DNA from: Aspidiotus rigidus
Lineage: Eukaryota; Arthropoda; Insecta; Hemiptera; Diaspididae
DNA length: 64,000 bases
Reading direction: 5' to 3'
Assembly: GCA_035079385.1 (NCBI GenBank)
Contig: JAVHKY010000008.1
Coordinates: 5,874,001 to 5,938,000 of the forward strand
Every line of letters starts with the position of its first letter. The first letter of the stretch is position 1. A program made the translations under genes and the position numbers. Below the pieces are notes generated by a model, which was not told the origin of the DNA, did not search any database, and worked only from the letters and a program-made list of their open reading frames with translations. Shown here piece after piece: positions 1 through 13,480 of this stretch.

Positions 1-2140
1 AAGCCTTTCAGTTTGAAGAGAAAAATCCGATGAAAAAAACATTTTCTGTCGAGCGATTCCAACATCCACCTCAAGTTCCAAACTTCGAGTCGAACTCGTA
101 ATATTTCTCGGGGCTCTTAATTACCTGACTACGCGGAGAATATACGCGTAGAAGCAGAGGTAACAACAAACAACGTGTACAATACGCGCACGGTATCTGA
201 TGAATACCCGCCCAAACGAAAATCTAACAGGCAAGCATAATAGACGCTCAAAGGCGTGTTAAACGATCGCGAAGCTTTTCAACAGACCCCACACACAACA
301 ATGTTTTCACGGTTTTCTACACGATAAACGAACGACGAAGCCACCTTTGCCGCAGTCATCGCGACGCACAAATTGAACCGTTTTGTCTTCGTCAGGATAT
401 CAACCCCCGAATCGTATACACAACAAGCCGTCGTCACCTTACCTACCCTGTGTTACCGAATAGTTGAAATCTAATTTCGCGACAAGACTATATCGACGAA
501 AAATTTTCTGTCCGTCAGCGAATTCCGCTTTCGAAAATTCGTCCACGCGTATAAATTGATAACGCGATGAGAATTAAAAACTTCCAACGTTTAATTCTAA
601 ACATATCGAACGGGGCAGAAGGGGGGCCGAAAAGTTGTCTTCACATTGGTGAAATTTCATTTCAATTTCATTTCTAGTTATTAAAAACGACGACGAAATT
701 CTCATTAAATTACGCACAACTAATTCATTATATTATAATATTTTTTCATCCAACTTTTTTTTTTTTCTCTCTCTCTCTCTCTCGTTGTAGTTTCGGGACA
801 GGAAAAAGAAAATTAAAAAACAAATGACAAGGTCTATACGTTTTCAAAAAGATAGCCCTCTATTCGAATAGCTTTTTATACATTTTAATTTTATGCTAAT
901 CCGTCTACTCGCAGAAAAGAAAGAAAGGAAAAAAAAAAAAAAAAAGGATAAAGGACGAATCGTTTATACCTAGGATAGTTATTAGTCAGCATTTCTGTTT
1001 GATATATTTTTTTGTTTTTGTTTTGTTTTTATTTCGTTTTATTCGCAAATGAGTTACCACTAAGAGAATACTCGCCGACCCGCAGTAGCCACTCATATCC
1101 GTTTCATTTTATTAATTTCCCAAAGCTTTACACTGCATATATGTACGTCATATATTAATCTTCCTATAGCTTTAGGGTTACCTTCAGGTTTTTCGCACGT
1201 AAAATTTCATAGATATGGATTTATTTTCAACGTGTAGGAAGAAATCGTCTCTCGTATCGTCGCGACAAAATATTCAACGAAATGACATCAACAATCATAT
1301 TTCGGTTAATGTGATTAGAATGATGACGATGAATTTAGGAGAGTGAAAAAAAAACGAATAAATAGAAAATAAAAATGATAAATCTCATGGGAGTCTGAGA
1401 AATTTCGTGGGAGCGAGGCATCTCATTTCATGTCGTTTCCTTGGTATAGTTTCCAGGAATATTAATTCACGCGAAATAATCCAGGGGAGAGATAGTTTCC
1501 AGGAACTTTCAACTTTCAATTTCTCAGCATTGTCAAGTTAGATAGAACGGCACAGGAAAAATCGCAGAACTTACATAATGACAGACAAGTCAATTTTATA
1601 AAAGCGCAAATTTGAGCACCGAAGCAAATACAATAAAGAATTCCTTCTTTTTTTCTCCAATATTATAATTACATACAAACTTATTTGCTCGACTGATTTA
1701 TAATAACGGAAGTCTCGAGTCACGGATATGAATGAAAATAGCAGATCTGTGGCAGTCTAGTCAGGGAAATTTTCCGAAAATGATAGAATAGGTTCATAAC
1801 ACAACTCTTAGAAAATTTACGTTGTAATAATTATTTTACATTTCTTCACCCACTCCGGAGTATTACAGAAAAGTGAGGGAAAATGAGGAAAAAATGGCAC
1901 AGAAAACCGGGAAAAGTCGGGGAAAAACTATTCTGGAAAAAAAAATAATGGTAATCTTAAATATTTTATCCATATATTGATGAACGATTATATTATGTAA
2001 AGTCAATCGAAATGACAAATAAATCTAGCTACACCATGAAACATTTTCAGTTCCAACCTCCCTATTTCTGGAACTGAACTCATGACTACTATAAATAAAA
2101 ATATGAAAACGGCTAAACGCGTCCCTCAGACTTAACAACA
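1..2140. other. Gene-free AT-rich sequence
   Basis: No coding region, RNA gene or mobile element could be supported here. The first 600 bases are relatively rich in CpG and look like unique sequence. A poly-T/CT microsatellite lies at about 757-784 and an A-run near 930-945. Stretches such as 1740-1935 contain 'cagggaaa' and 'gggaaaagtc' words that resemble the inside of the CAGGGTGTCCA MITEs at 39-41 kb, but no matching ends are visible. Confidence 0.5.
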
Positions 2141-2149
2141 TATGTACAC

Positions 2150-3000
2150 TCGGCCATTATCAAAAATCTCCACCCGAACTCACACTCTTGTCTCGTCTCC
2201 TTACTTAACTCCATCTTCGCACAAAACACTTACCCCACGATTTGGAGAGTAGTCATCATCTTTCCCACGCTGAAACCCAACTCTGACCCACTCCTCCCTC
2301 ACGCATACTGCCTTGTAGCTCTCTCCAGTGTTCTTGGCAAATTATTCCAAAAGATTATGAACAAAAGACTCGACCGGTATTTAGAATCAAACAATATCTT
2401 CACAAACCTTTTCTACCTTCAATCCCAAATTTGCGATGCCACCACCAACAAATCTTCCCTATACTCCATCTTCTTCAACCTCCAGGAAGCGTTTCATCGG
2501 GTCTGGAGACACCTCACCTCTGATAAACCCCACGAAATTGGTCTCCGAGACTATACCCTCCAAGTATACTGAAAACCTTTCTCAAAGCCAGAACCCTTTT
2601 AGTAAGAATTCATCACATAACCTCCGCCCCTCTCTTGGTCCTACAAGGGAGTAAATCAAAGCGAAGTTTTTAGTGTTCTGCTTTTCTTAATAGCTACCAG
2701 TGATATCACCATATGTCAACAAGCGTCGTTTTGATGACGGTTATAACATCTCTATCTGCCTCGCTAACCCCTGGAGAGTTTCAAAGACTTCTTCAGGAAA
2801 CCCTTAACTGAGTTACTGCATGGGCTTCAAAAAACGGATTCAGGTTTTCGGTCTCAAAAACATAGATTGAAAGATGATTTAAATGCCCTCAAAGATAATC
2901 GACCAGAAAAATTGAATTTTGCAACCCAACTTCTGGTATCGTATGTGAAAGGCTGAAAATATTCGTCTTATTCATGGAAAATGTTGAGAAAGAGGAATCG
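2150..3000 (+). pseudogene. Jockey-like non-LTR retrotransposon RT fragment
   Basis: Broken reverse transcriptase of a LINE. Reading across frames, the segment gives the usual order of non-LTR RT blocks: a 'P-x-IWRVVIIFPTLKP' block at about 2230-2275, a 'SSVLGKLFQKIMNKRL' block at 2320-2370, a 'FFNLQEAFHRVW' block (RT motif A region; the family normally has F-x-D-x-x-K-A-F-D) at about 2470-2510, a degenerate 'SFDDGYNISIC' block (normally FADD) at 2725-2770, and a thumb-like 'LLQETLNWVTAWASKNGF' region to about 2880, which is interrupted by a stop. At least two frame changes and several stops are present, and the aspartates of motif A are not all kept, so it cannot be active. No endonuclease, ORF1 or poly-A tail is recognised. 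Clade assignment to Jockey rests only on the wording of these blocks. Confidence 0.75.
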
Positions 3001-3339
3001 TGCTGCACCAGCGTGAGTGACTTGCCGACAGACTAGTTCGGTAAGTTTTTTCCTTCGTCATCTTCATCTGCCGTCTTCTTCTCCCATCATTCTGGTTAGT
3101 TAGGACTTGGAAGTCATGAAAATTTACAGGTGATTGCACGCGGGGAACCCGCCAGGTCCACTATCCCCTGAAGAACATCTAGTCTAAAATTATGCACGTT
3201 TTTAAAATTACAAAATACACTATACACTTTTAGAAGACAAATTGTAACTTCCGGATAAAGAAAACATTTCTTCTTCAAGCTCTCAATCTACTTCATCTTT
3301 CTCTTGTTTTCCTCCTTAAAAACCATAGGTTGGGTCTAC

Positions 3340-3780
3340 AAAAATATTCTAAGAGGTGAAATAGGTCACAACTTTCGGCAAACTCAAGGTTTCCATATAA
3401 TCTAGCCAAGGAACCTAATTTGGACAAATTCTTTCATTCAACGTAATCTAACCTAACTTGGGTTGATGGCTGCACCAATTGATGACGTCATCAAAGTCGG
3501 GCACGGACACGACGTTTTCTAACAAACATAACCGAACTCAAATTAGGTTGATGACGGCATTTAAGTTTGACACGGACCTTATCTGAGGATTCCTCCCTTC
3601 TATGCACCAAATTTAGGCTGATGATGTCACAAGTTGATGACCACATCAAAAACGGACGCGGACGCTCTTTGAGAACGCACCCACTCCCCCAAACAAAACA
3701 GATAGAGCGGATTTTCCGGATCAATGGGAAGTTATTGTTGAAATTTGTTCTCTTCAGATACAACTTTATGGTCGGAGTTT
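3340..3780. repeat. Diverged tandem repeats with CRE palindromes
   Basis: Three loose repeats of roughly 100 bases share the words 'aaatTAGGTTGATGACG', 'cacatcaaa' and 'ggacacggac'. One unit contains the perfect palindrome TGACGTCA (3483-3490) and others contain mutated versions. No protein-coding potential is evident; short frames on both strands cover the repeats and are probably incidental. The block abuts the TIR element at 3970 and may be part of a larger degenerate transposon. Confidence 0.5.
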
Positions 3781-3969
3781 TCTAACTCCCCTCTCCCCTA
3801 AAAGTCAAAATTTTTAACAGAGAACTGTTTTATGTCTTTTTTTTTTTCTTTGAAAAATGTGCCGTAAGCCATTCGGCAAAAATTTACCTATGACGTCATT
3901 AGATCATAACGTCACAGGGTCAATTCAAAAAACTCACAGATTCTTTAACGGAGTTGAACGAAGGGCAGC

Positions 3970-4481
3970 AGGGAACCTGTTTTATGAGGCACGTGCGATC
4001 TGAAAAATATTGACGTACCAGATCTCTAACGTCATTAAATTGTGACGTGTCAGGCCCGGGCTTTGGAGCTATATATTTACAATAGGATGGAATTTGGGAA
4101 AATTCTGACCTAGGGGGACTTGGGAAACCATAGAAGGACGTTCCAAGTCTCATGGTGTTTGAAGCGTTGCCTATCTGGCTCATTGAAGGGGCTAATTCAA
4201 TTTGGTGTATGGAGCATTGCATATCTAGTTACCTGAAGGGGCTGGGCTATCTTTCAGGCTAAAAACTTGGAATACCTGTCTTATGGTGTTGCTAATTGAA
4301 GGTGCTAATTCAATTTGGTGTATGAAGCATTGCATATCTCGTTACCTGAAGGGGCTATCTTTCAGGCTATAGACACCAACAGCCAAGCTATACATGACAG
4401 GAGGGGAACTCGTAAAGTTTTTGCGCTCCGAGCTTTGCCGCGTTTTTTCCAAAAACCTCTCCCGACAAAACAGGTTTCCTA
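3970..4481. mobile_element. Candidate non-autonomous TIR element (copy E1)
   Basis: The left end reads AGGGAACCTGTTTTATG (3970-3986) and the right end is its inverted counterpart, with 'aaaacaggtttcct' ending at 4481. Related end pairs recur at 34061-34276, 36219-36914 and 55587-55986, so this is a dispersed family and not a chance hairpin. There is no transposase. The body contains a diverged 'gagctatatat...gacttggg' module and a tandem duplication (4190-4373). Homology to copy E2 continues a little outside the left end ('aactcac-g-ttc-ttaacgg'), so the true boundary may lie 20-40 bases further out. No clean target duplication was found. Confidence 0.55.
4190..4373 (+). repeat. Two-copy tandem duplication inside E1
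   Basis: The segment beginning 'gctaattcaatttggtgta' and ending in 'atctttcaggcta' occurs at about 4190-4262 and again at about 4304-4373 with few differences. The second copy lacks a 5-base 'gggct' stretch. The period is about 113 bases. No coding function. Confidence 0.75.
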
Positions 4482-5549
4482 TTAGAAATTTCCAAGTCCC
4501 TAAAATAGATGACGTCATCGGACATTCCCACCTCTTTTCCTCCGCTCCACGCAATATACTAATTTTTACTATGCTCAGGCCTCTTTTATGCTAGCTTTCT
4601 CCCTAAAGTAGGTCAAGGTCACTGAGGACTTCACCAAGCGCTCCTACCTTTTTCTTCCACTCAAACGGTAGAGTAATTCTATACTAGGTCTATACCAGGT
4701 CTCGCTCCAAGCAATATACCAATTTTGTACCAAGTCTAGGCGTCCTTGAATTCTCAAAGCCAAAACCGATTTGACTGATAGGACAGGAGGTTCCCTGCGT
4801 TCCTTATTAAACATCGTTGCGGGAGCCGTCGTTTTTCCAGTTTTTCTCCTTTCTCATCTCACTCACATAGGTGTGGCACGAAGATCGAAATCCCTGATTC
4901 CCTCTTGAACGCGTTTAACTTGATGATTCAAGTTTTTCCAAGTCTCCCTTTCGATTTTCATTATTCACTCCCCTCTCCTCCCCTCTCCACTGTAAATATA
5001 GCTCGGTGATCAAAATTTTTATAAGTCCTCCACTAATTCATGCGGTTCGATAGTCGCTCGATATACAAAGCTGGAAGATTGAAATTTGAGAAGAGCAATG
5101 TCTTCTAATTGTTAAACACACACCATTTTCACGACAGTCAAAACTGGTAATTTATTCCAAGTACCATCCTGCAAATCAACATAAATTGCTTCCCATTGCT
5201 CATTTAAGTTTGTCCAAGTCTCCAATCATCCTTCCGATTCATGCAAAGCTTGTAGGTCGAACCTTTCATAACCCTCTCCTAATAAACACATAGCCAGCTC
5301 GATGTCGGAAAGTTTCCGAGTCCCTAAAGTGTATCATAACCTCTGTTTCTTTTGGGAAACTTGCCCGGAAGAAAGACGGATATTCTCTCAAAGAACTCCC
5401 CAGAGAAAGGTTGCCTGTACCAGTCAAGTGTACGAGAGCGGAATAATAAGTAATTGAGATTGGGACGAGCGCCTCCAAAAGGGAAAGTCAATCCGCTAAA
5501 ACGCACGGCCAAGCAGAAAGTTGCATCGAAAGTAGGTCTGAAAATTCAG
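4482..5549. other. Degenerate transposon-derived sequence
   Basis: No gene. The stretch holds several decayed copies of a dispersed module made of 'ttttccaagtccc', a 'catatatagctcg' box and 'gtcgaaattttt', for example at 4920-5030 and 5205-5225, plus another inverted end 'ggttccctgcgttcctta' at 4790-4807 that belongs to the AGGGAACCTG family. A CRE palindrome TGACGTCA lies at 4510-4517. Confidence 0.5.
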
Positions 5550-7750
5550 CCGCTCGGCTTTCCTCATCCTAACCACAAGAACATAACCACAGCACAGCAT
5601 ACTGACTAATACTGAAATAAAATAACGATATTCCTATCGTTTGGACGAATTTCATCTACTTTCGGCCATATTTTGCACCTGTACGCTATTACCTTACGGC
5701 TACCAAGCTGAAAGGTGTTTCATCCTCTCACAACTATTCCGCGGACTTCATCCCCTCCGGATAACCAAGTAGAAGCCACCTTTCAGCTGTTATCTCATGA
5801 AATTATCGTACGACTTCTGTCACCGCGTACACGCATTAGAAATAAGTCAACATTTCCTCGATGCCGTGCGATATACCGATCACTATTTTACTTAAGCGTT
5901 CCTACATCTGATAAAATAGAATCTACCTTTTCGATATCACTCGTTCAGGGCTGAAGAATTGCTTCAAGTTATAGGCACGCCTACCCTAAGTATACAAGCT
6001 GCACCCTTTATCGAAGATATATTTACATTTTTATTTTTACAATTTCTATTTGTAACCGCATTTCTCAGAAAGATCGGCACGGTCCAAGATACGCATCTGC
6101 GAGGAGTAACACATCACAGGCGCCATCACCACCCGTCTGGTCGTTCACTTCGCACTGGAGTGTAAAAGACTCGCCTCTCCTAATTGAAAATGTTCGCGTC
6201 TGGATTAGGTCTATTCACGCGTATAGACTGACGCACGAAGGTAATTCCAGACTTGATACATTCGGACCAGAAAACTTGATCGCGCCGGACCCGTACATCG
6301 CCGCCCGCCAGATGTTAACCGTACATTATAGCCCCGTGTGGAATTCTCTCTCGGGCGCGTAAATATTAAAGGTACTCTTTCACCGCGGCGTTTCATCCAA
6401 CCCTTTGGCGATAAGTGCGCCCCCTCAAAATGTGAAGTACCACTATACGTATACGCATATTTTACTAGATTTCGTTAGAACTTCCAAACGTACGTGTTGT
6501 ACTTGTTTCGGACATCGTTAATCGCTATACACAGAAGAATATCGCACACTTATTCTTCATTGTCGTTTCATTATTATACACGTCTTCTTTTCTGTACGCG
6601 CACGGAACAATAAATACGGAGATGAACTTGTTGTTGTTAACTCGAACGACCTAACATCCTATTATTATAGTTCAAGAGGAGCAGAAGAAGATGAAAAGAA
6701 TAAAATCAGATACGTAGGTGGTAGGTGGCTGATGTTGCTGCCTGATAAAGACCGAGCGTAATAAATCGAAATTCATTTTTCTTTTTCGCCGATGAACGCG
6801 AACATCCTCCCATTGTGAACGACGACGCGTTCTCTATCTGCACCAAGCACACAGACTGCACTTTATGGATGCCGGTACCGACCGTGTCCGCTATAAGGCC
6901 ATAGAGCGATAAAAAAACAATTATTATTTTCGCCTGCGACGCACACGCTTCTTCGTTTCTCCTCCTCGGTAACAAAGTGGAGCCGGATACAAAGCCCTTT
7001 TACACATCGACGACGAAAACTTGTATTTCGACGAAAGATATCTGGATGCTCTATTATTACACAAGCGGGCGCTGAAAAATACGAGTACGGCGTTAATCAC
7101 GTTCGTAGATTAGAAAACGAAGCGACGTTGGCTCGTTTGACCTACAAATACGAGAAAAACGACCGCGTCGTGAATGAGAACATCTTTGTCGTAAAATATC
7201 GACGCATCGACGTTGAAATACATAAAAATATTTATATCAGCGTTACGTAACTCTCGCAGAGATCATAACGCAGATGAGGAGTCGATAAAGTCTTCCAATC
7301 GAACGCCCAACAGCGGTTTTTTTCCCTCATTTTCACGTACTAGACACCGAGCGAATATTACCACACGTCCTAGATGCGTAAAATTGAGAGAGAAGAACTC
7401 GTAGCTCGTAAAGAACCTGTTTCAAGGGATGGTTTTGGAACAAAATTTCTCGAAGTTTTCTTCTCGATCTACAAAGCGACACGACAAAGAATTTCGAGTA
7501 AATAAGTACCTCCCCTCTATATCGTAGATAGGGGTTAAATTTACGACTCATATCAAGAATTTCATCAGATTAGATCCACACACACACACTGAGGCACAAC
7601 TTCAGCTTCGATATTTCAGGAAGTTGACGCAGACAAGCGAGAGATTCTCGTCTGAATGACTGAACCGAACAGCCAATTCTGATATTTGTAGTATACAGCG
7701 GACGAACGCTTCGCTAGACAGCGCAATAACATCATTATTGAAAAAAAGCT
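5550..7750. other. CpG-rich, repeat-poor unique sequence
   Basis: This 2.2-kb stretch contains none of the repeats seen elsewhere and is very rich in CpG, with words such as 'tcgacgaaa' and 'gcgacgttg'. Short open frames of 60-90 codons on both strands have no recognisable domain and look incidental. It may be intronic or intergenic host DNA with regulatory content. That role is inference only. Confidence 0.45.
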
Positions 7751-7974
7751 ATAAACACAGACGATAAATGAGTACGCGATGAGAGTCAATCAGACGGAAC
7801 AGGATATAATCATTGATAATGACCATGAGTGAGTGACCTAGGGATGTCACGCAAATAATTGCAAACAAATTTTTGAATTGAAAGCTACTACTATGCTTTA
7901 GAAGTTACCGACGCGAGTCTTTCGATTGCTCGACTGGGAGAAATTGGATTTTAGAACTAATGTCGACTTTTAAA

Positions 7975-8640
7975 GTACAGTTAGCTCATAAGAGTACTTC
8001 CGGATGTCACCCTGCCATCAGTTGTAGGATCATTGGTAAAAAGAATTCAATCACCATGCTACGACAAGATAACCAGGGTCGCCACGAACCTATACAAAGT
8101 ATCAGAAACAACAAGGAGCTGATAAGACGCACTGGACTGGACGAGATCGTAAAAAAGAGCAAGAATAAAATGTTACCCTTGGATGTCACACACATATTTG
8201 GTACCACACCAGAGAAGAAACTTCTCACCCCCAAATACCGTGGGAATCCTGACGGTCTGAAGTGCGCCAAAGTATAGAGAAAGAGATCGTGGGCCAGGAC
8301 TACTGCCGATTTAACAACAAGTTCTCAGGACTAGCGATGGGATCACCGCTGTCACTGATATTGCCGGAGATACTCGTGAATGACATGGAAAACACGGTAT
8401 TGAAAGACAGCAAGTTCAGGAACTCGATCAAATACTGCGCTAGATACGTAGATGATATCGTGATAGTGTGTTCAGCCCTTAATGAACAGGTAGACCAATT
8501 CCTTCTAGAAACGAATGCGATGAAACGACAGTGAAGCCATCAGATATTTGGACTCGACACTCACACTGGAAAACAACAGGATAGAGTGAAAAATCTACAG
8601 GAATTCACTATCGAGCAATATCTTCCCTAAAGAACAATGA
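7975..8640 (+). pseudogene. Penelope-like RT fragment, lineage 2
   Basis: Partial reverse transcriptase of a Penelope-like element. It starts in an RT2-like region ('TSGCHPAISC', about 7990-8025). It continues through a motif A equivalent 'LPLDVTHIFGT' (about 8173-8205) and 'YCRFNNKFSGLAMGSPLS' (8302-8355, motif B, well kept). Motif C is 'RYVDD' (8442-8456, both aspartates kept), followed by 'QVDQFLLETNAM' and a C-terminal 'YLDSTLTLENNRIE' block. A frame change near 8270 separates motif A from motif B, and another near 8533 interrupts the tail. It matches the minus-strand element at 56440-57830 block by block, but is clearly different from copies A-C. No GIY-YIG domain follows. Confidence 0.75.
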
Positions 8641-10552
8641 AGATGAGAAAAAAATAAATCGAGATAGTAAACGAGATCGTAGAAACGGCTACCCTGGAGG
8701 CGTGGTCGAGTAAGTCTTTGGGAAAACTATCACACTCAATACGAATTTCAACTCTAACAGCAAGAGAACTTTTTATCAAATCAATCAAAACAATAAATTG
8801 TATCCTTCCCGAGTTTCTTTGGGAAAGAGGGAAGGGGAAAAGGATGAAACATTCAAAATAAGGTCGCGGAAATGTCTCAAGAATTCAACTCGAAATTCAA
8901 ATTGTTACGTTAAAATGAAACGCTCTGTTATGCAAAACCAATTTCGCCAACTTAAACTGACATCTCCCACAGGTCGCCAAACTCCTTCGTTGAATCGTGG
9001 CGGCAATATCTCACACTGATAAAAGGAATGATGTCAAATAAGAAATCCATACTTTTCAATGAGGATTGAAATTATCAAGAAAGTTGGAGGAGTTGATTGA
9101 AACGATTGAAATGTTGGCTGAGATGCTTTGCTCCACTAAGGACTTAGTAGGAAGTTTAAAAATTGTCATTTTCTCATTATGCAACAATGCCACAGAAAAT
9201 GAAAATAAGGCTAATCCATTCAAATTCAAACTGAAAAAACTTCCATTTTTTGATAAGCCTCCAGATCGTCAAAAGCTAGCTCACGTCTGAGTCGGAGTTT
9301 TGGAACCTCTAGCCCTGATTTTCAAGATTGAGAAAAGTCGAAATCTCTTTTGCTGACGCCACACCCTTCTTCAGCGACATCTATACAGCTCAGAAGTTCA
9401 AATTATTTTATGTCCTCTCCCCCTACTACATAATATTGCTTCCAGGTCGAGATTTCCGCGATTTCAGAGAGTTGAAGCGATTGGTATCCTTGCTATTCAC
9501 AAATAAATCAGTTATCCTTATGCTGAGAGTCCCTTTGATAAGGTTGCGAATCGCCCACCCAATGACGTCATCAAATGGACTATGTATATACTGATAAATG
9601 GGTTAGGCTTATTGGGTCAGGCCATCCTATCTACCTACGAATGACATCAGCTCGCAAGGCCTGTGGGTGAGGGCGTATTTCATGAGGAGGAGGAGGGAGG
9701 ATCTATATTAGCTTTGAAATATCATAAAATTTTGTATAAATCTCTCTGGAAAAATTCCACCGCCCAAAACTCCCTCCTTCGAAAATTATAACAGGGTATC
9801 TAATATTTGCGAGTGGTCTTCTTAAAAATTTTCGCGCCCCATCTTCTGCCGTCCGGAAAAATCTGAACTACCCCAATAAATCGAGCTATAGGGGGTTTAG
9901 AAAAATTTCAACCAGCGTGAAAGAAGATGGACTCGTAAAAATTTTGTACCTACTGCATATCGAGCTACGTGACACGAAGGAAAATTAGAAAAATTTTAAC
10001 TTTCGAGCAATTATGATAATGAGCGGGGAACACGGGAAAATTTGGACAATATTCATCGACCAATAGAACAGGTGCCCTGTGTTCCTCGTCCAATGGAAGC
10101 TATCGTTTTTACGTCACTGGCCGAAGGCTGACAGAGGCTCTTTGATCCAGTTGCACTAGTAAGATATACAAGGTCATATATTGGCTCGGAACACGAAATT
10201 TCTCGAAGACCTCAAAGATCACTCCTCTATGTCATCATCAAAGGATTGAGAACTCAGTCGATAACTTTGCCGATACGGATCTTCGATTTGACCTATTTCT
10301 CCTCGAACCAGGATTACTAAAAAGAGTTCCAAATTGGCAATACCAATAAATTTGTTGACCTTGAATAAAATGAAAAAAAACGGAACCTAACCCAACTTTC
10401 AGGTTTGAGAATAATATTTAGGCCGAACTCCTATATGTGAGATAGGTATGATGTCATCAGGGGATTCGGAAAGTTCTGAAGAGAGAGACTCAGATTCATG
10501 GCTTGAAAATTCTTCGACCGAAGCTCAAGCTAACTCTTGAACTTTATACATA
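8641..10552. other. Gene-free sequence with decayed repeat modules
   Basis: No gene is supported. Words of the dispersed 'aatttttccaagtccc' and 'ggttccctgtgttcc' modules occur at about 9700-10100. The word 'gaacaggtgccctgtgttcc' (10067-10086) resembles an inverted end of the AGGGAACCTG family. A CRE palindrome TGACGTCA sits at 9563-9570. Confidence 0.4.
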
Positions 10553-11223
10553 TTGACATGTTCCATGTCTTTTCTCTTGCCGGACCCCGATTTTGAAACT
10601 CGCGAGTACCCCCCCCCCCCCCCCCCGTCAAGAGAAATCTCTACCCCGTGGGTGATTCAGAAATTCACGAGTACACCCCGCATAATGATAATAAATAATT
10701 ATATTAATTAATTAATAAATAATTAAATAATTGAATAATTAAATAATTGAATAATTGAATAATTAAATAATTAATTACCGTGCGTCCGTGCAATCGTGCG
10801 TCCGTGCACATCTCTACCCCACGGGTGATTCAGAAATTCGCGAGTACACCCCGCATAATAATAATAATCAACATTAATTAATTAATAATTAAATAATTAA
10901 ATAAATAAATAATTAATATAATTAATAATTAGAAAATTTTCTAAGTCCCTCTTCCTATCGTATATGGCTGGATAGTCGAAATTTTTCCAAGTCCCCTAGA
11001 CTTGAATTGTCTCATACCATTCCAATACAACAGCGAGTTCGCGCTACCTCATATTTCTCATAGAAGACTTATACGACGCCAAGATAGGTAAAGGGGTAAA
11101 CGAATAATATCTCACGAACACTTGACCTGGTAGAAGCCTAGACTGAAATATTTCAAGATGACTGATAAAATATAAAAGACATGGAACATGATTTTCATTT
11201 ATTTGGCTATGCCAGAAAATTTT
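10553..11223. mobile_element. Satellite-bearing repeat element, short copy
   Basis: About 671 bp. It begins TTGACATGTTCCATGTCTT and, near the right end, has the inverted word 'aaagacatggaacatg' (11174-11189). The same left and right ends bound a much longer relative at 17240-19319. The order of parts is: C-run; block A 'tctctaccccgtgggtgatt...gagtacaccccgc' twice, each followed by AT-rich (AATA/ATTA)n; then block B (about 10935-11150) with 'atatggctggatagtcg', 'aatacaacagcgag' and 'gacgccaagataggtaaa'. No protein is encoded. The ends are defined by where the two copies stop matching. Confidence 0.7.
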
Positions 11224-12449
11224 ATTGAGTTTTGACTCACCCTTTTTTTTATAGTCAAACAGAAAAATATTATTCTTTTCAAAACTTTCTCACAGGCACT
11301 TTTTAAAATATTCAAGACGATTTAACTGCGTTTTCAACAAGAAATAAAATTATCGTTTTGTATTCGTGAGGTGGGAGGAGGCGGCGAGGGGGTGAAGAAA
11401 AAAATTTGTAGAAATATTTGTATTGCAAGTTCACTAAGATCTTTCTTACCCTTGCGAGGACGAAAAGAGTGTACAAATATCTTCCCCAGGCTAAGCCATT
11501 GGCTCGTGAGTGGAAACTGACAACAACTGACAGCTTTTTCAAAGGTTCATCATTGATTCTATTTTCCCTTCCAGAGAACTATAGAAATCACGCAACATAC
11601 CTTTTGTTTTTTTCTTAGACTACGAAATTCATGGCCATTGAAACTCACCTGTAAAACAAGAAAAAGGAATGACACATTAATAAATTTCAAGAAATTACAT
11701 TAATCAAGTCACACAAGTACACAGTTCAAACAAACAAACATTGTAGGAATTAATATAATTCAATACTTGAATCTCTCCTTCGCATAGTCCCAATTTTCAA
11801 TCCAGTAACACAAATGACGACAAATTCAGAAGTTCTAAGACTTTCTGCCCGTTTAAATTCACCTATCTAAAAGTACTGCGTGAGCACATTTCCGATATCT
11901 TCGAAGTTCTATGGTAGGATTTTTGAATCGAAACATAGAGAAATCTGGTGAATACGAGACGAAAATTATGCGAGGTATTCCTCCTTTCAAGTTTCTCAAA
12001 TCTCGATCATTCAATCTGAATCTCATTAGAAAGTTCGTACTTGGGAGGTCAAGACGGAATAGACTTTGGTCGGTGGTGGAAAGCTTTTGTAGCCACCATA
12101 TCTCTTTACAAATAATTCTGTTAATAGTCGTAGAAATCATATAAAAAGAGAGACTCACCCAAACGATTCGAAAAATGTCTATGAATTTTTATTCCTTTAT
12201 TTTCTCCATTTCTGGAGAGAGAACAAGCACATATTTCTCTCTAATCACATATGCTAATCACAATCTCAATCTAATGACCTTCGATCCTCCCAAGTTCTCT
12301 CCGAAGTCGTTTCATTTTTTTTTTTTTTTTTTTTGAGAAGTGAGTTATGAGGAAAAGGACTCCTCTTCCGATAATGTAATACAAACATCATTTCAAGAGA
12401 TTTTTATTTCTTTTTTCGTCCTTTGCAAAGGCCGCTTCATTCCCAAGAA
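11224..12449. other. No gene seen
   Basis: AT-rich sequence without recognisable domains. Two overlapping frames of 77 and 99 codons on opposite strands at 11859-12158 have no familiar motif and are probably incidental. A T-run of about 24 bases occurs at 12310-12334. Confidence 0.4.
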
Positions 12450-13480
12450 TGGAAAACAATTCAAACTTTCGTCAAACCACACACATAGAAGCGTGTCTTC
12501 CACCAGCCAATTCGAGAAGAATTCGATCTTCCAGTCGTCCCATCAACCTCGCTGACATTTCATCATATTTCCACGCACCGTCTCGTCTCATCGCCTATTC
12601 GGAACACACACAACGCTGCAGACTCCTAAAAGGTCTCGTTTCCCAGTTTCTCTGTACCCATCACAAGTTTAATAACGTGCACGTACACACCGATACACCA
12701 TTCAGCTATTCCACGACTGCGTTCGTACAGCCTGTATATATGTATTATGCAAAGTGCTCTATAACAATTTACAACAAGCTGCAAAGAAAAAAAAAAAAAA
12801 ACAAAAACACGCTACGACGAACGTGACCGTGGTAATCGAAATCAAACAAAACCAACTGTCGACAATCCCATTTAACATCCTGCTACATCGCCAGTCGACC
12901 AATAATACCCGAGAATCGCACGTTGTAAATTCGATGTTCATTATATCATCGAATACGTACGCCGCGGAGAGGAGTATCCAGGGCGTCGATGGAAATGAAA
13001 AATTATTACTTCCTATAAATTATTTAATCTATACGTCGGACTGCGCTACGTCTAATCAAATTTCAAACTCTTCCTAATAAGCTAATTGAGAGAACATATA
13101 AATAATGCACTCGTATACTATACAGGCGCAACCCTTCATTAAAAGGTCTATTCAAATGATGCATTGTGTGCAAATGAGAATTGAGCTGTCGACGTTAAAG
13201 AATGTCTTGTACCCATACAATATCTACGATAGAAATATAACGTTTGACGACTGTCGTGAAACAATGTAACCGAGCTAGTATGGTACTCGAAGAAGTGACA
13301 TTTTTTCCAAGTGGCGTCGAGTACGACTTCTGAGAGTAGTACTCATTAGTTATCGGTAGATTATGGCACCCGAACCCCTCTTCTACATGCTAACCCTGGC
13401 AACACCTTTCGTTCCAAAACTAGTATGCTTAATGTGCTACGTTTGGACTGACACGTGTCGTTTTTTCTCTTTCCGCTAGA
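12450..13480. other. CpG-rich, repeat-poor unique sequence
   Basis: No repeat family of the window is found here and CpG is frequent, as in the other islands of this type. Open frames of 107 and 125 codons around 12450-13077 have compositions dominated by low-complexity A-runs and no recognisable domain, so they are not called as genes. An A-run lies at 12786-12800. Confidence 0.4.

Noticed and set aside
199..235. CUGAUGA followed by GAAA, like a hammerhead core
   Set aside because: The bases between the two boxes cannot form stem II, and no stem I pairing is present.
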